Positions 33,571-44,363 of a stretch of 64,000 bases of DNA are shown here, one piece after another. Origin of the DNA: Antilocapra americana (Eukaryota; Chordata; Mammalia; Artiodactyla; Antilocapridae); NCBI GenBank assembly GCA_007570785.1, contig ML662466.1, positions 982,772-1,046,771 on the forward strand, given 5' to 3'. The translations under genes and the position numbers were made by a program. The notes under the pieces are model-generated. The model was not told the origin of the DNA and did no database searches. It saw only the letters and a program-made list of their open reading frames with translations. Each line of letters opens with the position of its first letter. The first letter of the stretch is position 1.

Positions 33571-35261
33571 TTTATATTGCTGAGTTACCTCTTAATTGTG
33601 GAGGTTCCTTGCTGTAGGTGGTGCTGAACAGGGGGTTTGTCAAAGTTTACTGGTTGGGGAAGCTTGTGTTAGTGTTCTGGTGGGTGGATCTGGACTTCTT
33701 CTATCTGGCAAACAATGAAGTCTCCAGTTGAGTTTTGAGATGCCAGTGGGCTTGGTGTGACTTTTGGCAGTCTGTGTATTGAAGCTCTAAGCTATTTTCC
33801 TGTGTTGCTGGAGAATTTGCATGGTATATCTTACTCTGGAACTGTTTGGCCCTTAGGTGCTTCTTGGTTTCAGTAAAGGTATGGAAACATTTGATGAGCT
33901 CCTATCAATTAATACTTCCTGTATTCAGGATCATTGGTATTCTCAGGATGTGGGCTTAGGCCTCCTGTCTCTGGTTTTCAGTCTTATTTTTACAGTAGCC
34001 TCAAGACTCCTCCATCTATACAGCACCTCTGGTAGACCATCCAGGTTAATGATGAAAAATTTCTCCACAGTGAGAGACACCCAGAGAGATACACAGAGTT
34101 ACATGGAGAGAAGAGGGAGGAGGGAGATAGAGGTGACCAGAAGAAGAGAGGAATCAAATGGAGAGAGAGTGAGCTAGCCAGTGATCACTTCCCTATGTGC
34201 TCTCCACAGTCTGGATCCCTCAGAGATGTTCACAGAGTTATACTGAAAAGAGAAGAGGGAGGAAGGAGACAGAGGTGGCCAGGAGGAGAAGAGAGGGAAT
34301 CAGATGGAGAGAGACAAATCCTGCCAGTAATCAGTTATCTAAGTGTTCTTCACAACTCGTAACACTCAAAGAGATTCCCAGAGTTGGGTAGAGAAGTAGT
34401 CTGAGGCGGGCTGAGGCTGAACTTTCCAGGGCAGAGCAGCCTGGCACTATTGTGGGCTGCGACTTTTCCCTTCTCCCATCCCAGCTGCTCGGTTTTCTGG
34501 GTGTGAAACTGGGTGCGCCTTCTCAGGTGTGTGGAGAGCTGATCTCTGACGGCAGTCATCCAGCACCCCAAGAAGTCTTTGTTAGTAATGAACTTTGCTT
34601 GCAGTTTGGTAGAGGATGCCTCTCTGGGGCCACGATTGCACTGGCAGCTCTGGCTGCCCTCCCCTGCTGGTGGGAGGATGGGCTGGCCTGCAGCCTGCAG
34701 CTGACTAGCTTCCTGCAGCCCTTTGTTCTGTGTGCAGATTGGCTGTGGCTTTTCCACAGCCTAGGTTGCTATCTCAGGCTAGTTCCCTCGGAATGCCCTG
34801 GGATATTCAGTCTCATTCCTCACCCAGAGCAGTGCAGCCTGCACCTCCCTGACCAGCACATGCTTGCTAGTGAAGGATGGCGCTCCTGGCCACCACTCCA
34901 CGGGGAGTTGCAGTTAGGTATGTAATCTGTGGGGTTTAATTATTTATTTATTTTTGCTCCTGGTTACTTTGCCCTGTGAGACACACCACAGAACTGCTGG
35001 GGAGAATGCTTCCTGGTGTTCAGAAACTTCTTTTTCTCAGATTTCCTTTTTCTTTCTCTTTTTATTTTTTATATTTTGTCCTACCTTCTTTCAAAGACAA
35101 TGGGTTGCCTTTCTGGGTGACTGATGTCCTCTGCCAGCATTCAGACATTGTTTTGTGGAGTTTGCTTGGCTTTTATTTATTTATTTATTTATTTTTCGTG
35201 TAGTTTTTTTGGGAGAAACTGGTCTCCCTGTCCTATTCCTCCACCATCTTAGGACCACATC
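33571..35261 (-). promoter_or_regulatory. L1-A 5' UTR (internal promoter region), with deletion
   Basis: This ~1.7 kb carries two ~150-bp tandem blocks (34,070-34,195 and 34,215-34,390, each with AGATACACAGAGTTA-like and AGAAGAGGGAGGA motifs), as in L1-B at 52,085-52,440. At about 34,397 it jumps from the GGGTAGAGAAG block to CTGAGGCGGGCTGAG. In L1-B those two points are ~850 bp apart (52,433 to 53,290), so this copy lacks that segment. Promoter activity is known for the family and was not seen directly here. Confidence 0.75.
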
Positions 35262-35313
35262 CATGTCTGCTTTTTTAATATGTTCTCTAGGTTGGTCATA
35301 CCTTTCCTTCCAA
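35262..35313 (-). mobile_element. BovB remainder right of L1-A
   Basis: ATGTCTGCTTTTTTAATATG and CTAGGTTGGTCATACCTTTC continue exactly where the BovB piece ending at 27,796 stops. Confidence 0.85.
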
Positions 35314-35315
35314 GT

Positions 35316-35893
35316 AGTTTAGTTCAGTTCAGTCACTCAGTTGTGTTTGACTCTTTTCAGCCCTATGAATCATAGTACATCAGACCTTTCTCTCCATCAC
35401 CAGCTCCCAGAGTCCACCCAAACACATGTTCATTAAGTTGGTGATGCCATCCAACCATCTCATTATCTGTCATCCCTTGCTCCTCCTGCCTTCAATCTAT
35501 CCCAGCATCAAGGTCTTTTCAAATGAGTCAGTACTTCACATCAGGTGGCCAAAGTATTGGAGCTTCAGTTTCAACATCAGTCCTTCCAGTGAACACCCAG
35601 GACTGATCTCCTTTAGGATGAGCTGGTTGGATCTCTTTGCAGTCTGAAGGACTCTCAACGGTCTTCTCCAACACCATAGTTCAAAAGCATCAATTCTTCT
35701 GTGCTAAGCTTTCTTTGTATTCCAACTCTCACATCCATACGTAACCACTGGAAAACCATAGCCTTGACTATATGGACCTTTGCTGACAAAGTAATGTCTC
35801 TGCTTTTCAATACGCTGTCTAGTTTGATCATAACTTTCCTTCTAAGGAGTAAATGTATTTTAATTTCATAGCTACAATCACCATTTGCAGTGG
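35316..35893 (-). mobile_element. BovB 3' end, antisense (separate copy)
   Basis: A new 3' tail (TTTAGTTCAGTTCAGTCACT) begins here. It then covers TCAGGTGGCCAAAGTATTGG to TTTCATAGCTACAATCACCA. It repeats positions already present in the previous BovB, so it is a different insertion. Confidence 0.88.
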
Positions 35894-35899
35894 TTTTTT

Positions 35900-36063
35900 T
35901 TTGTTTTTTGTTTTTTTGGTACAGTGATTTTTGTTGTGCCAGGTGTTATTTCAGCATGAGGGATCTAGCCCTCCAACCAAGGATTAAACTCAGGCCTCCT
36001 ACCTTGGGAGCTTTGACTCTTGACCACTAGGATTTCTTAGCCACTGGAATATCCAGGAAGTCC
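35900..36063 (-). mobile_element. CHR-type SINE, antisense
   Basis: After a T-rich start: GATCTAGCCCTCCAACCAAG, GGAGCTTTGACTCTTGACCA and 'ggaatatccaggaagtcct', a diverged antisense CHR end. Confidence 0.65.
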
Positions 36064-36111
36064 TGTGAATGTTTTTTAAATTAAGGTATTAAATCAATAA
36101 CCTATATCCTC

Positions 36112-36330
36112 TGCTTGGTCACTCAGTCACGTCAGACTCTTTGGGACCCCATGGACTATAGCTTGCCAGGCACCTCTGTCCATGGGATTTCCCAGGCAAG
36201 AATGCTGGAATGGGTTGCCATTCTTTTCTCCAGGGGATTTTCCAACACATAGATTAAACCTGAGTGTCCTGTGTCTCCCGCATTGGGCGGTGAATTCCTA
36301 AAAACTGTACCACCTGGGAAACCTGTATTC
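36112..36330 (-). mobile_element. Bov-tA SINE, antisense
   Basis: GGTCACTCAGTCACGTCAGA, CAGGCAAGAATGCTGGAATG and CTGTACCACCTGGGAAACC. Confidence 0.82.
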
Positions 36331-36431
36331 TTCTCTGCCTAATCTCACCATTCTCATGTGTCTCCATCCCTCAATAATCACTAATCTGATTTGTGTCTCA
36401 GTGAAGAGCAGTTTCCTAGTTTCTCATGTGT

Positions 36432-36495
36432 GGGGCTTTCCTTGCTTTGATAAGGTAAAGAGACTGCCTGCAATGTGGGAGACCCAGATTCCATG
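36432..36495 (+). mobile_element. Bov-tA 5' fragment
   Basis: GGGCTTTCCTTGCTTTGATA then 'gcctgcaatgtgggagaccc'. Only the tRNA-like head remains. Confidence 0.55.
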
Positions 36496-36844
36496 TAGAA
36501 GTCCACAATAGATCACATACTCTTTTTTTTAAAAAACTTATTAGTTTATATAGGCACTCTGCAGTAAGTTCATTAACTGAGCCACCAACACACAAGTAAT
36601 CCAATGTTGGAGGTTGACTAGATGGCAGAGGCACTTCCTTAACTCTTAAGTACCCAACCACCCAAGGCACCTTAAGAAAAGTTGGATTTAGGGTCCTGAT
36701 AGTGAGAGTGGCCATTGCAGGTTGGGTTGATCTGGGAGGTTCTATAGAAAGGCACGTATGCGCCTCAAGGTAAAAAAGACTGTGAACAATGTGGACAGTT
36801 TTTCTTGTTGGTTGTTTGGTTTAGTCCTTTTGATTTTTTGTTTT
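36496..36844. other. Unrecognised sequence
   Basis: No gene or named repeat is seen. Confidence 0.3.
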
Positions 36845-37128
36845 ATTTTGAGAGGAAGGGCCTATGCCAGACCTTCATTGTCACACAGGCTTGTCCCTAG
36901 TTGTGGCGAGCCAGGTGGTGGGTGCAGGTGGGGAGGGAGTTTACTGTATTTGGGGTGCATGGGATTCTCATCACAGCAGCTTCTGTTGTTTCCAAGCATG
37001 GGCTCAGAAATAATCACACATGGGCTTAGCTGCTCTGAGGTCTGGGGGATCTTCCCAGACCAGCAGTCAAGCCCACGTTCCCTGAATTGGCAGGTAGATT
37101 CTTCACCACTGGACCACTAGGGAAGTCC
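36845..37128 (-). mobile_element. CHR-type SINE, antisense, long copy
   Basis: Starts near GCCTATGCCAGACCTTCATT, passes a 'ggtctgggggatcttcccagaccagcag' equivalent, and ends at CACTGGACCACTAGGGAAGT. About 280 bp, so close to full length. Confidence 0.75.
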
Positions 37129-38689
37129 CAAAGTGGGAACTGCAGCTGACACACTCCCTCCTGCTGGTGATGTCTGCTGGATGTATTTGTTTGTCTTTGT
37201 CCTTGCTGAGAGTAGAGAGCCCAGGGGCCAGTTGAGTATAGCCAAGTGCCTGCTTCACAAAGCAGGGGTGTCTGGTTTCTTAACCCTGGGTCCCATGTAT
37301 CTTGTCATCACTTAGAAGCCAGGGCCAAGAGTGCAAAGCCTTGGGGGACAGGAAGCCTGATCAGTGTCTGTCTACAACCAAGGTTCTTTCCCGGATTGAT
37401 GAGAGCTGACACTGCCTCCCTTCCAGGGTCTTGTTGTCTGGGAACAAAAAGGATCACAAGAGTCCCCTGGTGCACATACATCCTTCTCATAGATGTCCTG
37501 GCTTATCCTGGTGTCTGTCTTGGAGACAGAGGGCCAGGGAGCAGGGGGAGCCACTGGACTGCTTCCTGAGCACTTTGTTGTTCCCTCTTTCTTGGCCAAG
37601 GAACTGCTATGTACAGGAGAGTTCAGGAGGATATGGGAACTTCTTCTCCGGATCTTTTTTTGTACACCTGTCAGCTGTGCTGTCTTTCCTACCCTGGAGA
37701 TCCCAAATGGGGAGGTGTAGGAGGGATATGGGCAGTGATATTTCCATGAGGACCACCAGTATTTCACTGAGGGCTGCTGGTATTTCCCTGAGGGCCACCT
37801 GCTGTTTTGCTGGGCTGCCACCATGATCACACCACTGGCTTAAGCAAATGTGCTTGGGAAAAAATAACACCTGAAACTATCACTTGTGGTATTTTCCTGA
37901 TTAACAGGGTGGGGCATCTGTAAGCCCCTCACTCGCTGTTGGAGATGCACTGAGGAAAGGGGAGTTCTCACCAATTCTGGGTTCAGGCTGTGTCTTCTGG
38001 GTGCTGTCAAACATGGACTAAAAACCTCTGCATGCATAGACCCGAATCCCATCATAGTTCTCAGCTCCAGGCAAATGACCATATCAGTATCACACCATAA
38101 ACTATCCTGTGACACTTGGAATGGATCTTTTGGTCCTTCTGCAGCATTTATCTAGTGAATATCAGTCTTGTTTACAATGAATCTCATCTGCCACTTCATC
38201 GTTCGTCTCGAGCAGTCCAACCACTGCTGTGAGCAGTTTTGCCAAGACCACACTTGCCCGTAAGGCAGATTATATGCTACTTTCTGCCTCTTTGCTTAAC
38301 GCCTTCTGTGACTCTGATTCCATCTGCTAAACTCACATTCAGAAGCAGATTAACACCCAGGGATGCAGGGTTCTTCTGCAGAAGGCAGTGAGGATTAGCC
38401 AAGTGGGGCGGTATGGTGGCACATTTAAAGAAGGCAAGTGTTGACTCTAGTGACAGCAGGCACGCCTGCCCAGAACAGGTTTCCTGTCACATGTGTGAGT
38501 TTCTCCATGGCCCTCTGCTGCAGTCAGTTCTGCACTGAGCCAGCATCATGTCTGGCCTCCCCTCTTCTGCTGGCTTCTTGGAGCTGTCCTGAGCAAGCGT
38601 CTCTGTGTGTGGCCCCAGCAGAGATGGGCACAGATGTTCCTGAAGCTGCAAGAGGATGGGGCAACTAGGAGCAGGCAGGTTGTTTCTAC
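37129..38689. other. 1.5 kb with no recognised gene or repeat
   Basis: Relatively GC-rich single-copy-looking sequence. Several open frames of 60-150 codons exist on both strands, but none carries a recognisable domain, start context or splice pattern that I would defend. It includes the 21-bp repeat noted separately. This is the best place in the window for a search for a conserved exon. Confidence 0.35.
37735..37815. repeat. 21-bp tandem repeat, about three to four units
   Basis: ATTTCCATGAGGACCACCAG, ATTTCACTGAGGGCTGCTGG and ATTTCCCTGAGGGCCACCTG follow each other at 21-bp spacing. Confidence 0.75.
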
Positions 38690-39430
38690 CCCTCTCCTTC
38701 CCTCTTTCCCCCTCCCTTTCCCCCCTTCTTTATCTTCCTCTCCCATCTCCCCCTCCCTTTCCCCCTTCTCCCATTCCTCTTCCTTCTCCTCCTACCCTCC
38801 CTTCTCTTTCTCCCCCACTCTCTTCTCTTCTTCTCTCTTCTCCCTCTCCCCTCCCTTCTTTAACCCCCTTCCTCTCCTCCAGAGCTCTTCCTGGGGGAAA
38901 AAAAAAAAACCTCTGTGTGTTCAGGGGAATGTCTGTCTTACTGAAGATGCTTCCCTCCCCCTCTCTCTTTCTCCACCTCTCCCTTCTCCCCTCACTTCCT
39001 ATTCTCTCTCTGACCCTCCCCTCACTTCCCTCTATTCTCTCCTCCCTTATCCCCTTCCCCCATTCTTCCACTATCCCTCCCTTTTCTCCCCTCCCCTCCA
39101 TTTCACTCTCTCCCCTTCCCATCTCACTTCCCTTTCTTTTCCCTTCTCTCCTTCCCCTTCTTCTCCCCTCCTCTGCTCTTCTCCCCTCCTTTCCTCCCTT
39201 TCTTCTCCCCCTCCTCTCCCCATCCCTTTCCTTCTCTTTGCCCTTTCCTCTCCCCAACCCCTCTCTCCCTCTACTCTCTCTCCTTTCTCCTCTCCCCTCC
39301 CTTCTTCATACTCTCTCTCCCCTCCCCCTATACTTCTCTTTCTCTCCCTGCCTTCCCCTCCCTTCTCACCCCCTTTTCTCCCCTTTCTGCTCAGTTCTCC
39401 CCTCCCCTCCTTCTCCCCATAGCCTCCTGA
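38690..39430 (+). repeat. Polypyrimidine (CT/CCCT)n tract
   Basis: Almost pure C and T on this strand for ~740 bp, interrupted once at 38,880-38,955 by AGAGCTCTTCCTGGGG, an A run and CTCTGTGTGTTCAGGGGAA. A related AGAGCTCTTCTTAGGG ... CTCTGTGTGTTCCGAG block follows the end at 39,431-39,470, so the tract looks duplicated together with its flank. The long Ser/Pro/Leu-rich open frames through it come from base composition, not from a gene. Confidence 0.92.
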
Positions 39431-40243
39431 AGAGCTCTTCTTAGGGCATAAACTCTGTGTGTTCCGAGAATCTTCACTCACATTTCAGGGGAAAAGATTG
39501 TGTTTTGAGCATGTGGGGGCTTATGGCCATTGACTACTATGCTTATTTTCTCCTACAGGTTTATGTTGTGCACATGTTGACTTGCTTGGGCTGATTTCCA
39601 TCATTGTTTTTATCATGTAAAATCAGGAGGGGAAAAAATACCATATAAATCGGACTTGTTTTTATTAAATAAAATCAGGAGGTGGGAGAAAACCCACACA
39701 GAATAGAACTTCTTTATTTCAGAAAGGTTGCTTCTTTTCAGATGCAGATTTAGTGTATGGCTTAAGCAAGGGAATCAGGTGAATTATGTGAGATGTTTCC
39801 TATTCTGAGCTAAAAAGAGAGTGATAAACAGTTAAGATGTGTTTTTCGTTGAAAGGCATGCAGGTGATGTTGATGAAATGTGGTGTGGGAAAGGTGATGA
39901 TTTCTAATATATTAAGGCAAGCAGAGAATGTTTCACGTATTTTTGTATGTCCACTCTTAAGACTCACTGACTCTGTTGCTTATATTTAGCTATGCTCATT
40001 TATACTTATATTTAGTTTTGTTAATGGTTACATTTTTTTCCACTTATATTTAGTTATGTTAACGGTTGCTCCTTTAAGTATCTGTAGTATCTTTGCCAAA
40101 ATATTCATTGTAGGATTGAAATGTAGATAGAAAATTGTTTTGGTTTCTCTATAAAAACATTGAGTTGAATGAAATATTGGGGTATATGTGCCATGATTTC
40201 TGTTGGTTTGGACAAAGCATTTTTAGTGTTGCTGGTGTAGGGT
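39431..40243. other. Unrecognised sequence with short tandem duplications
   Basis: AAAATCAGGAGG occurs at 39,620 and 39,673, inside a ~52-bp tandem duplication (39,617-39,720). Between 39,978 and 40,070 ACTTATATTTAGTTATGTTA-like units occur three times. No gene is seen. Confidence 0.5.
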
Positions 40244-40458
40244 AGGGCATCACTGGTGGCTCAGTGGGTAAAGAATCCGGCTGCCAATCCAAGGTTCCAT
40301 CCCTGGATCTGGAAGATCCCATGGAGATGGAAATGCAATCCACTCCAGTATTCTTGCCTGGAGACTCCCATGGACAGAGGGGCCTGTCAGGCTAAAGCCT
40401 TTGGGTTCACAGAAGACTTGGACACGACTCTCCACCAAACAACAGCAACAACAACAAC
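40244..40458 (+). mobile_element. Bov-tA SINE
   Basis: GGCATCACTGGTGGCTCAGT head, GGATCTGGAAGATCCCATGG, CAGTATTCTTGCCTGGAGAC, and a tail passing into CAACAACAACAACAG. Confidence 0.88.
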
Positions 40459-41490
40459 AGTGTTGAGTTAGATAATCACCACCCACCCCCCCTTTTCAAA
40501 AGTTAACAGAAAAACAGTCCAGTCATTTGCATCTATTCCCTTTCTGCCTAAGAATATACCCAGGGAACATGAGTGTCCAAGATAAGTATGTGCTTGTCCA
40601 GGCTAGGGGACAGGTAAAGGGCGCCGCAGCTTCATGGGGTGGAACCCTGAAGCTTTGATCCCATGTGAATCCTACTACTTGGTCGTGGCATTTGTCTAAA
40701 ATGCTGCTTTGATCTATGGTGTCAATTTCAGCCTTTTAGGTCACTTGGGTATCTTTATCTTCACTTCTTTCTCCTTCTGTATAAAGGCAGGAACTACTGG
40801 TCTCTTATCACCTTTCATTGAGAATGATGTCACCATCCACAGCTCCATGTTGTCAGATCACTGCTTGTGGAGTGTGGGGTGGGGAACACTCTGCCATCAA
40901 CAGATGGCTGTGATGTATGGGTTTTATTCATTCACATACTTCATAAGCACTCCAGCCAGACGGCTAATATCATATCATTTTCCGCTCCCCTCTGGGAGCT
41001 GGCAGCTAAGGCATTGATTGGCAAGGACCTGGAAAGCTCTAACAAGCCATAGCCCTGACAGAAGGAAAGAGAGCTGGAAGTGGACCCCTGTGTTGAACTG
41101 TCCTCTAAAGGCTGAGCCAGGTTGGAGACACAGAAGTAAGCCTATGTCAGTGATGCCAGGGCGTCCTAAAGAGACTGGTGGAGGGGATGTTAAGGAGGAG
41201 TAAAGGTTATTTGGGGGCTAGAGCTTTGTGTCTTAAACTCCAGCTCACCTCTGAAAGGCCAGAAATCCTTATGCCAGTGTGGGCAGCCCACGCAGGGAGT
41301 ACATGACAGCTCCAAGGGGGCCTGGGTGTCACTCCCTGGCTACTGGGAGCAGCTGAGGATTGCAGAGAAAGGGCAGGAGCTGCAGAGCTGAGTTGCAGGG
41401 AACTTGGATCAGTAGAAGTCAGAGACAGCTCTGAAGACAGAGAGGCTCGACCAGGGCAGGAAGGCAACTGCAGCTCGGGGTTCATTTAGT
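40459..41490. other. 1 kb with no recognised gene or repeat
   Basis: No named repeat is visible. Frames of 60-100 codons have no motif. Confidence 0.3.
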
Positions 41491-41632
41491 GTCTATTGTT
41501 TAATTGCTCAGTCATGTCCAACTTTTTGCAACACCATGAGGTGGATAACTCCAGGCCTCACTGTCCAACACCAATTCCTGCAGCCGAACCAAACTCATGT
41601 CCATTAAATTGGTGATGCTATCCAATTGCAGT
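41491..41632 (-). mobile_element. Nested BovB, piece 1 (3' end, antisense)
   Basis: TTTAATTGCTCAGTCATGTC through CAAACTCATGTCCATTAAAT to GGTGATGCTATCCAA. The next consensus segment (ATCTCATCCTGTCATC) appears at about 44,832, after the ERV. This is the left end of one BovB that is cut four times. Confidence 0.85.
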
Positions 41633-41644
41633 AGTTTCCAGTTT

Positions 41645-42182
41645 TGAGACCATAGAGGCTAAGCCTCTGCTCCCAGGTACTTCAGCCCAATTAATTGAGC
41701 TCATTGCCCTGACTCGAGCTTTAGAGCTGGGAAAAGGAAAAAGAATAGCCATTTACACTGACTTCAAATGTGTCTTTCTGGTGCTGCATGCACATGCTGC
41801 TATTTGGAAAGAAAGGGGCTACTTGCCCACTCAAGGACCCCCGACCAAATATGGTGATCAAATTCTTAGATTCTTGGAGGTAGTCCATCTGCCCACTGAG
41901 GTTTCAGTCTCCCACTGCAAAGGACACCAAAAAGAGAGCATGGAAGTGGCACGAGGGAAACAAGCAACTAATCGGGCAGCTAAGAGAGCAGCATTACAGA
42001 ACAATGACCTCATAGGGGTTACTACCTTAGCACAAATTAACTTTCCAGAAACTCCTTCATATACTGAAGGTGAGACTCTTGAAGTTAAGAGTGAGGGCTT
42101 TCAAGAATATCATACAGGGTGGTTGCAAAAGGAGGGACTCCTTTTTCTGCCTGGAAACCTGCAATGTGTTGGGGTCATTTAA
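41645..42182 (+). pseudogene. ERV pol: RNase H domain remnant
   Basis: RNase H removes the RNA strand during retroviral reverse transcription. One frame is open from about 41,645 to the stop at 42,182. It includes a gamma-type PGTSAQ lead-in, a central IYTD with its acidic residue, and HCKGHQ near 41,918-41,935 with the expected histidine. The acidic residue expected near the domain end, just before the AAKRAA stretch, appears to be replaced by Asn. The frame then enters the start of the integrase region (TGWLQKEGLLFLPG) and stops. The upstream part of pol is missing. Confidence 0.8.
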
Positions 42183-42754
42183 TGGAGTGGAACCTAGTGG
42201 TATGGAGTCTACATAAGAAAGTAAAGGAAAGGGGATGATATTCCCTGATTTACACAAAAATCCAATAAATTGTTAGACAAAGGATTTGCACTGTTTACAT
42301 AGGCTCAGGACATTCTCTCATGGGGGATTTGAAAGCCTGTGCAGGTAAGTAAACACAGTGAACCTCTGTGCTCCAGGAAATAAGCCTAAAGCAGAGAAAT
42401 AGAGTGAAAGGGGGAGAGAGAAATGAATAAAGACATGGGGAACAAAATTCTGATGGCAAAAAGGTGTTTATTCAACATAATGTGTGCATTGTCTTACAAA
42501 ATAGCCTTTCAGCAAAGATAAAAATCAAAAATCTTAAAAATTATTCAGGAAATATGAGGCTAGAATTCATCTCAAACAGAGGGGGTTGTAAAAATCCCTT
42601 TCCATATCAGAAAGGGATGACGGTTGTAAATGGTTACTTTTCACCATATAGAAAAGCTAACGAAGGAAATGCATGCATTTCTCAGTCCCTGGGAGACGTT
42701 TGCCTCTCCTCTTACTCTTTGAATATTTAAGGATTTATAAGGGGCATAGGAATC
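42183..42754. other. ~570-bp interruption inside the ERV pol
   Basis: Between the integrase lead-in and its zinc-binding part lies sequence I cannot place. The last part (about 42,450-42,735) is AT-rich with a GTTTATTCAACATAATGTG stretch that could be an antisense LTR or SINE fragment. No coding similarity is seen. Confidence 0.4.
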
Positions 42755-43812
42755 ATGATAGATCAGAAAAGAGCAAACAGGAAACCTCCTGCCAAATGCT
42801 CTCTTACCCAACTGAAGTTGGTTAACTTCTTACATGCCACCACTCATTTAAGAGAAAAGGAACTCCAAATATTACTAGAAAGGTCCTTCAGAGGAACAGA
42901 CCTCCAAACAACTGTAAGGCAAGTGGTCTCCTCTTGTTCCACTTGCCAGTTAAACAACCCTCATGGAGCTCAAAGACCCCAGCTGCACCAGTCTGTCCAA
43001 TGACATGGGGCCTACCCAGGAGAGGACTGGCAGATGCCAGTTTATCAAGGGTATAAATACCTATTAGTCATGATAGATATATTCACAGGATGGGTTGAAG
43101 GCTTTCCCACCCAGACTAAGAAGACTGGGAAGGTTTAAAAAAAAAAACTGCTCCATAAAAGCATTTCAAGATTTGGGCTACCCAGGTCATTATAAAGTGA
43201 CAATGGGGCATCATTTACTTCTAAGGTCACGCAAGGGGACTCTAAAGCATTGGGCATTACTTATTATCTCCATTTTGCCTGGAGGCCTCAGTCTTCAGGA
43301 AAAAAAGAAAAAGCCAACCAGTTCTTAAAATAAGCAGTAAAAAAGACAACACAAGAGCCATCCCTGGGGTGGAAAGAGGCTTTACCAATAGCCCTCCTCC
43401 ACATCCATATTGCCCCTAAGGAACAGGTTGGTCTTAGTCCTTATGAGATGCTATATGGGAGATCTTTTGTTTATGTCAATGACCTCTTCCTATGATCCAG
43501 AGGTTCAGACCCTCCAGTCTTATACCATGGTCACTGGGCAATTCCAACAAGATATGTGCTTGTGAGGAGGGTGAACCAGAACCCAAAATATTCTAAGGAG
43601 TCACCACTATATGCTCCAGGGACTCAAGTCCTAATTAAAGTCTGGAAAGATGGGTCCCCAAAGGCTTAACTCCAGCCCACATGAAGGGCCCCTACCCTGT
43701 AATACTTTCTATGCTCATAGCAGTCAAGGTACCAGGACATGATTCTTGGATGCACTGCTCAAAAGTCAAGCCATGGAAGAAAACAGAGGAGGACACTCAG
43801 TACAACCTGTGA
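42755..43812 (+). pseudogene. ERV pol: integrase remnant
   Basis: Integrase joins viral DNA to the host genome. The N-terminal zinc-binding pattern is visible (HATTH near 42,836, CSTC near 42,940). In the catalytic core the first acidic position lies in MIDIFTGW (about 43,070-43,090). The second is in an SDNG stretch near 43,197 in another frame. The RPQSSG block near 43,285 precedes the region of the final Glu. The C-terminal part runs to about 43,812 (GTQVLIKVWKDG near 43,618). At least two frameshifts and several stops interrupt it, so it is not functional. Confidence 0.8.
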
Positions 43813-44363
43813 GCCCCACATAGATCTCAGATAACCTATTCAGAACTACAAATGAGTGACATTCTAATGAATATCCCCAAAATTTGGTTTCTGGAGATAA
43901 GATTTCTCAGAATAGTTCTAAAGAGCCAGCACAGCTTGACAGAGATTGTACTCCAAAAGAGACAGGAGATAGATACTCTGATCCCTGAATAAAGAAGGAC
44001 TTGAGCCATCCTGGTGATAAAAATCTGGAATTAGCTAATGCCCCTACTAATCCTTGTTATAAAATATTGATGCTGCTTATGATTGTTCCAATGAATTATC
44101 AATTTTCTAACCTGTTTTGTTTCTGCTTGGATCAACAAGCTACAACATGCAGTGTCAGTTCAACATAGATATAAAACTACAGCCAACCACGGAAAATAAC
44201 ACTCAGCCTTAGATGGACACCACTATGAGGACTCTGACGCCTGAGACTAGTGAGAAAGGGAGGCCCCATACCCCTCACAGTCACAATTAAGCAGGAAGTA
44301 GCTAGAAAGATCTTGATGCCCCTATGCCCTAAGAATTGGGCCTCCCATATCTTGAGGGGGTAA
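43813..44363 (+). pseudogene. ERV 3' region: env mostly lost
   Basis: Only ~550 bp separate the integrase end from the LTR, far less than a full env. A weak envelope-end-like reading around 44,080-44,180 is possible but not secure. The purine run CTTGAGGGGGTAA at 44,351-44,363, just before the LTR, fits the polypurine tract. Confidence 0.5.

Larger units (their letters stand above)
27797..35261 (-). mobile_element. Long bovine-type L1, antisense (L1-A)
   Basis: Poly-T tail at the left. Going right there is a 3' UTR, ORF2, ORF1 and a 5' UTR that ends at CTATTCCTCCACCATCTTAG (35,240-35,255), the complement of the CTAAGATGGTGGAGGAATAG start typical of bovine L1. With the nested + strand L1 removed it is ~6.9 kb. 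It also lacks ~850 bp of 5' UTR present in the other long L1. It was inserted into an antisense BovB. Beyond its first A tail it carries an extra CTTTCTTGAATTTGTTAC segment. Confidence 0.92.

Noticed and set aside
34364..34757. Splice explanation for the shortened L1-A 5' UTR
   Set aside because: The sequence at the join in the intact copy has no GT donor in the sense orientation. A deletion or subfamily difference is simpler.
34452..34925. 157-codon + strand frame
   Set aside because: It lies antisense in the GC-rich L1-A 5' UTR. The same region of L1-B does not keep the frame.
37246..37830. Several overlapping frames of 107-152 codons on both strands
   Set aside because: The composition is GC-rich and both strands are equally open. 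No motif, no splice pattern and no start context distinguish one as real. Kept only as a place to search.
38607..39444. Two long overlapping open frames (262-271 codons), Ser/Pro/Leu-rich
   Set aside because: They are translations of a nearly pure C/T tract. All frames stay open because stop codons need A or G. There is no domain or conserved start.
42464..42730. 88-codon frame in the ERV
   Set aside because: It lies in the unplaced interruption and shows no retroviral or other similarity.
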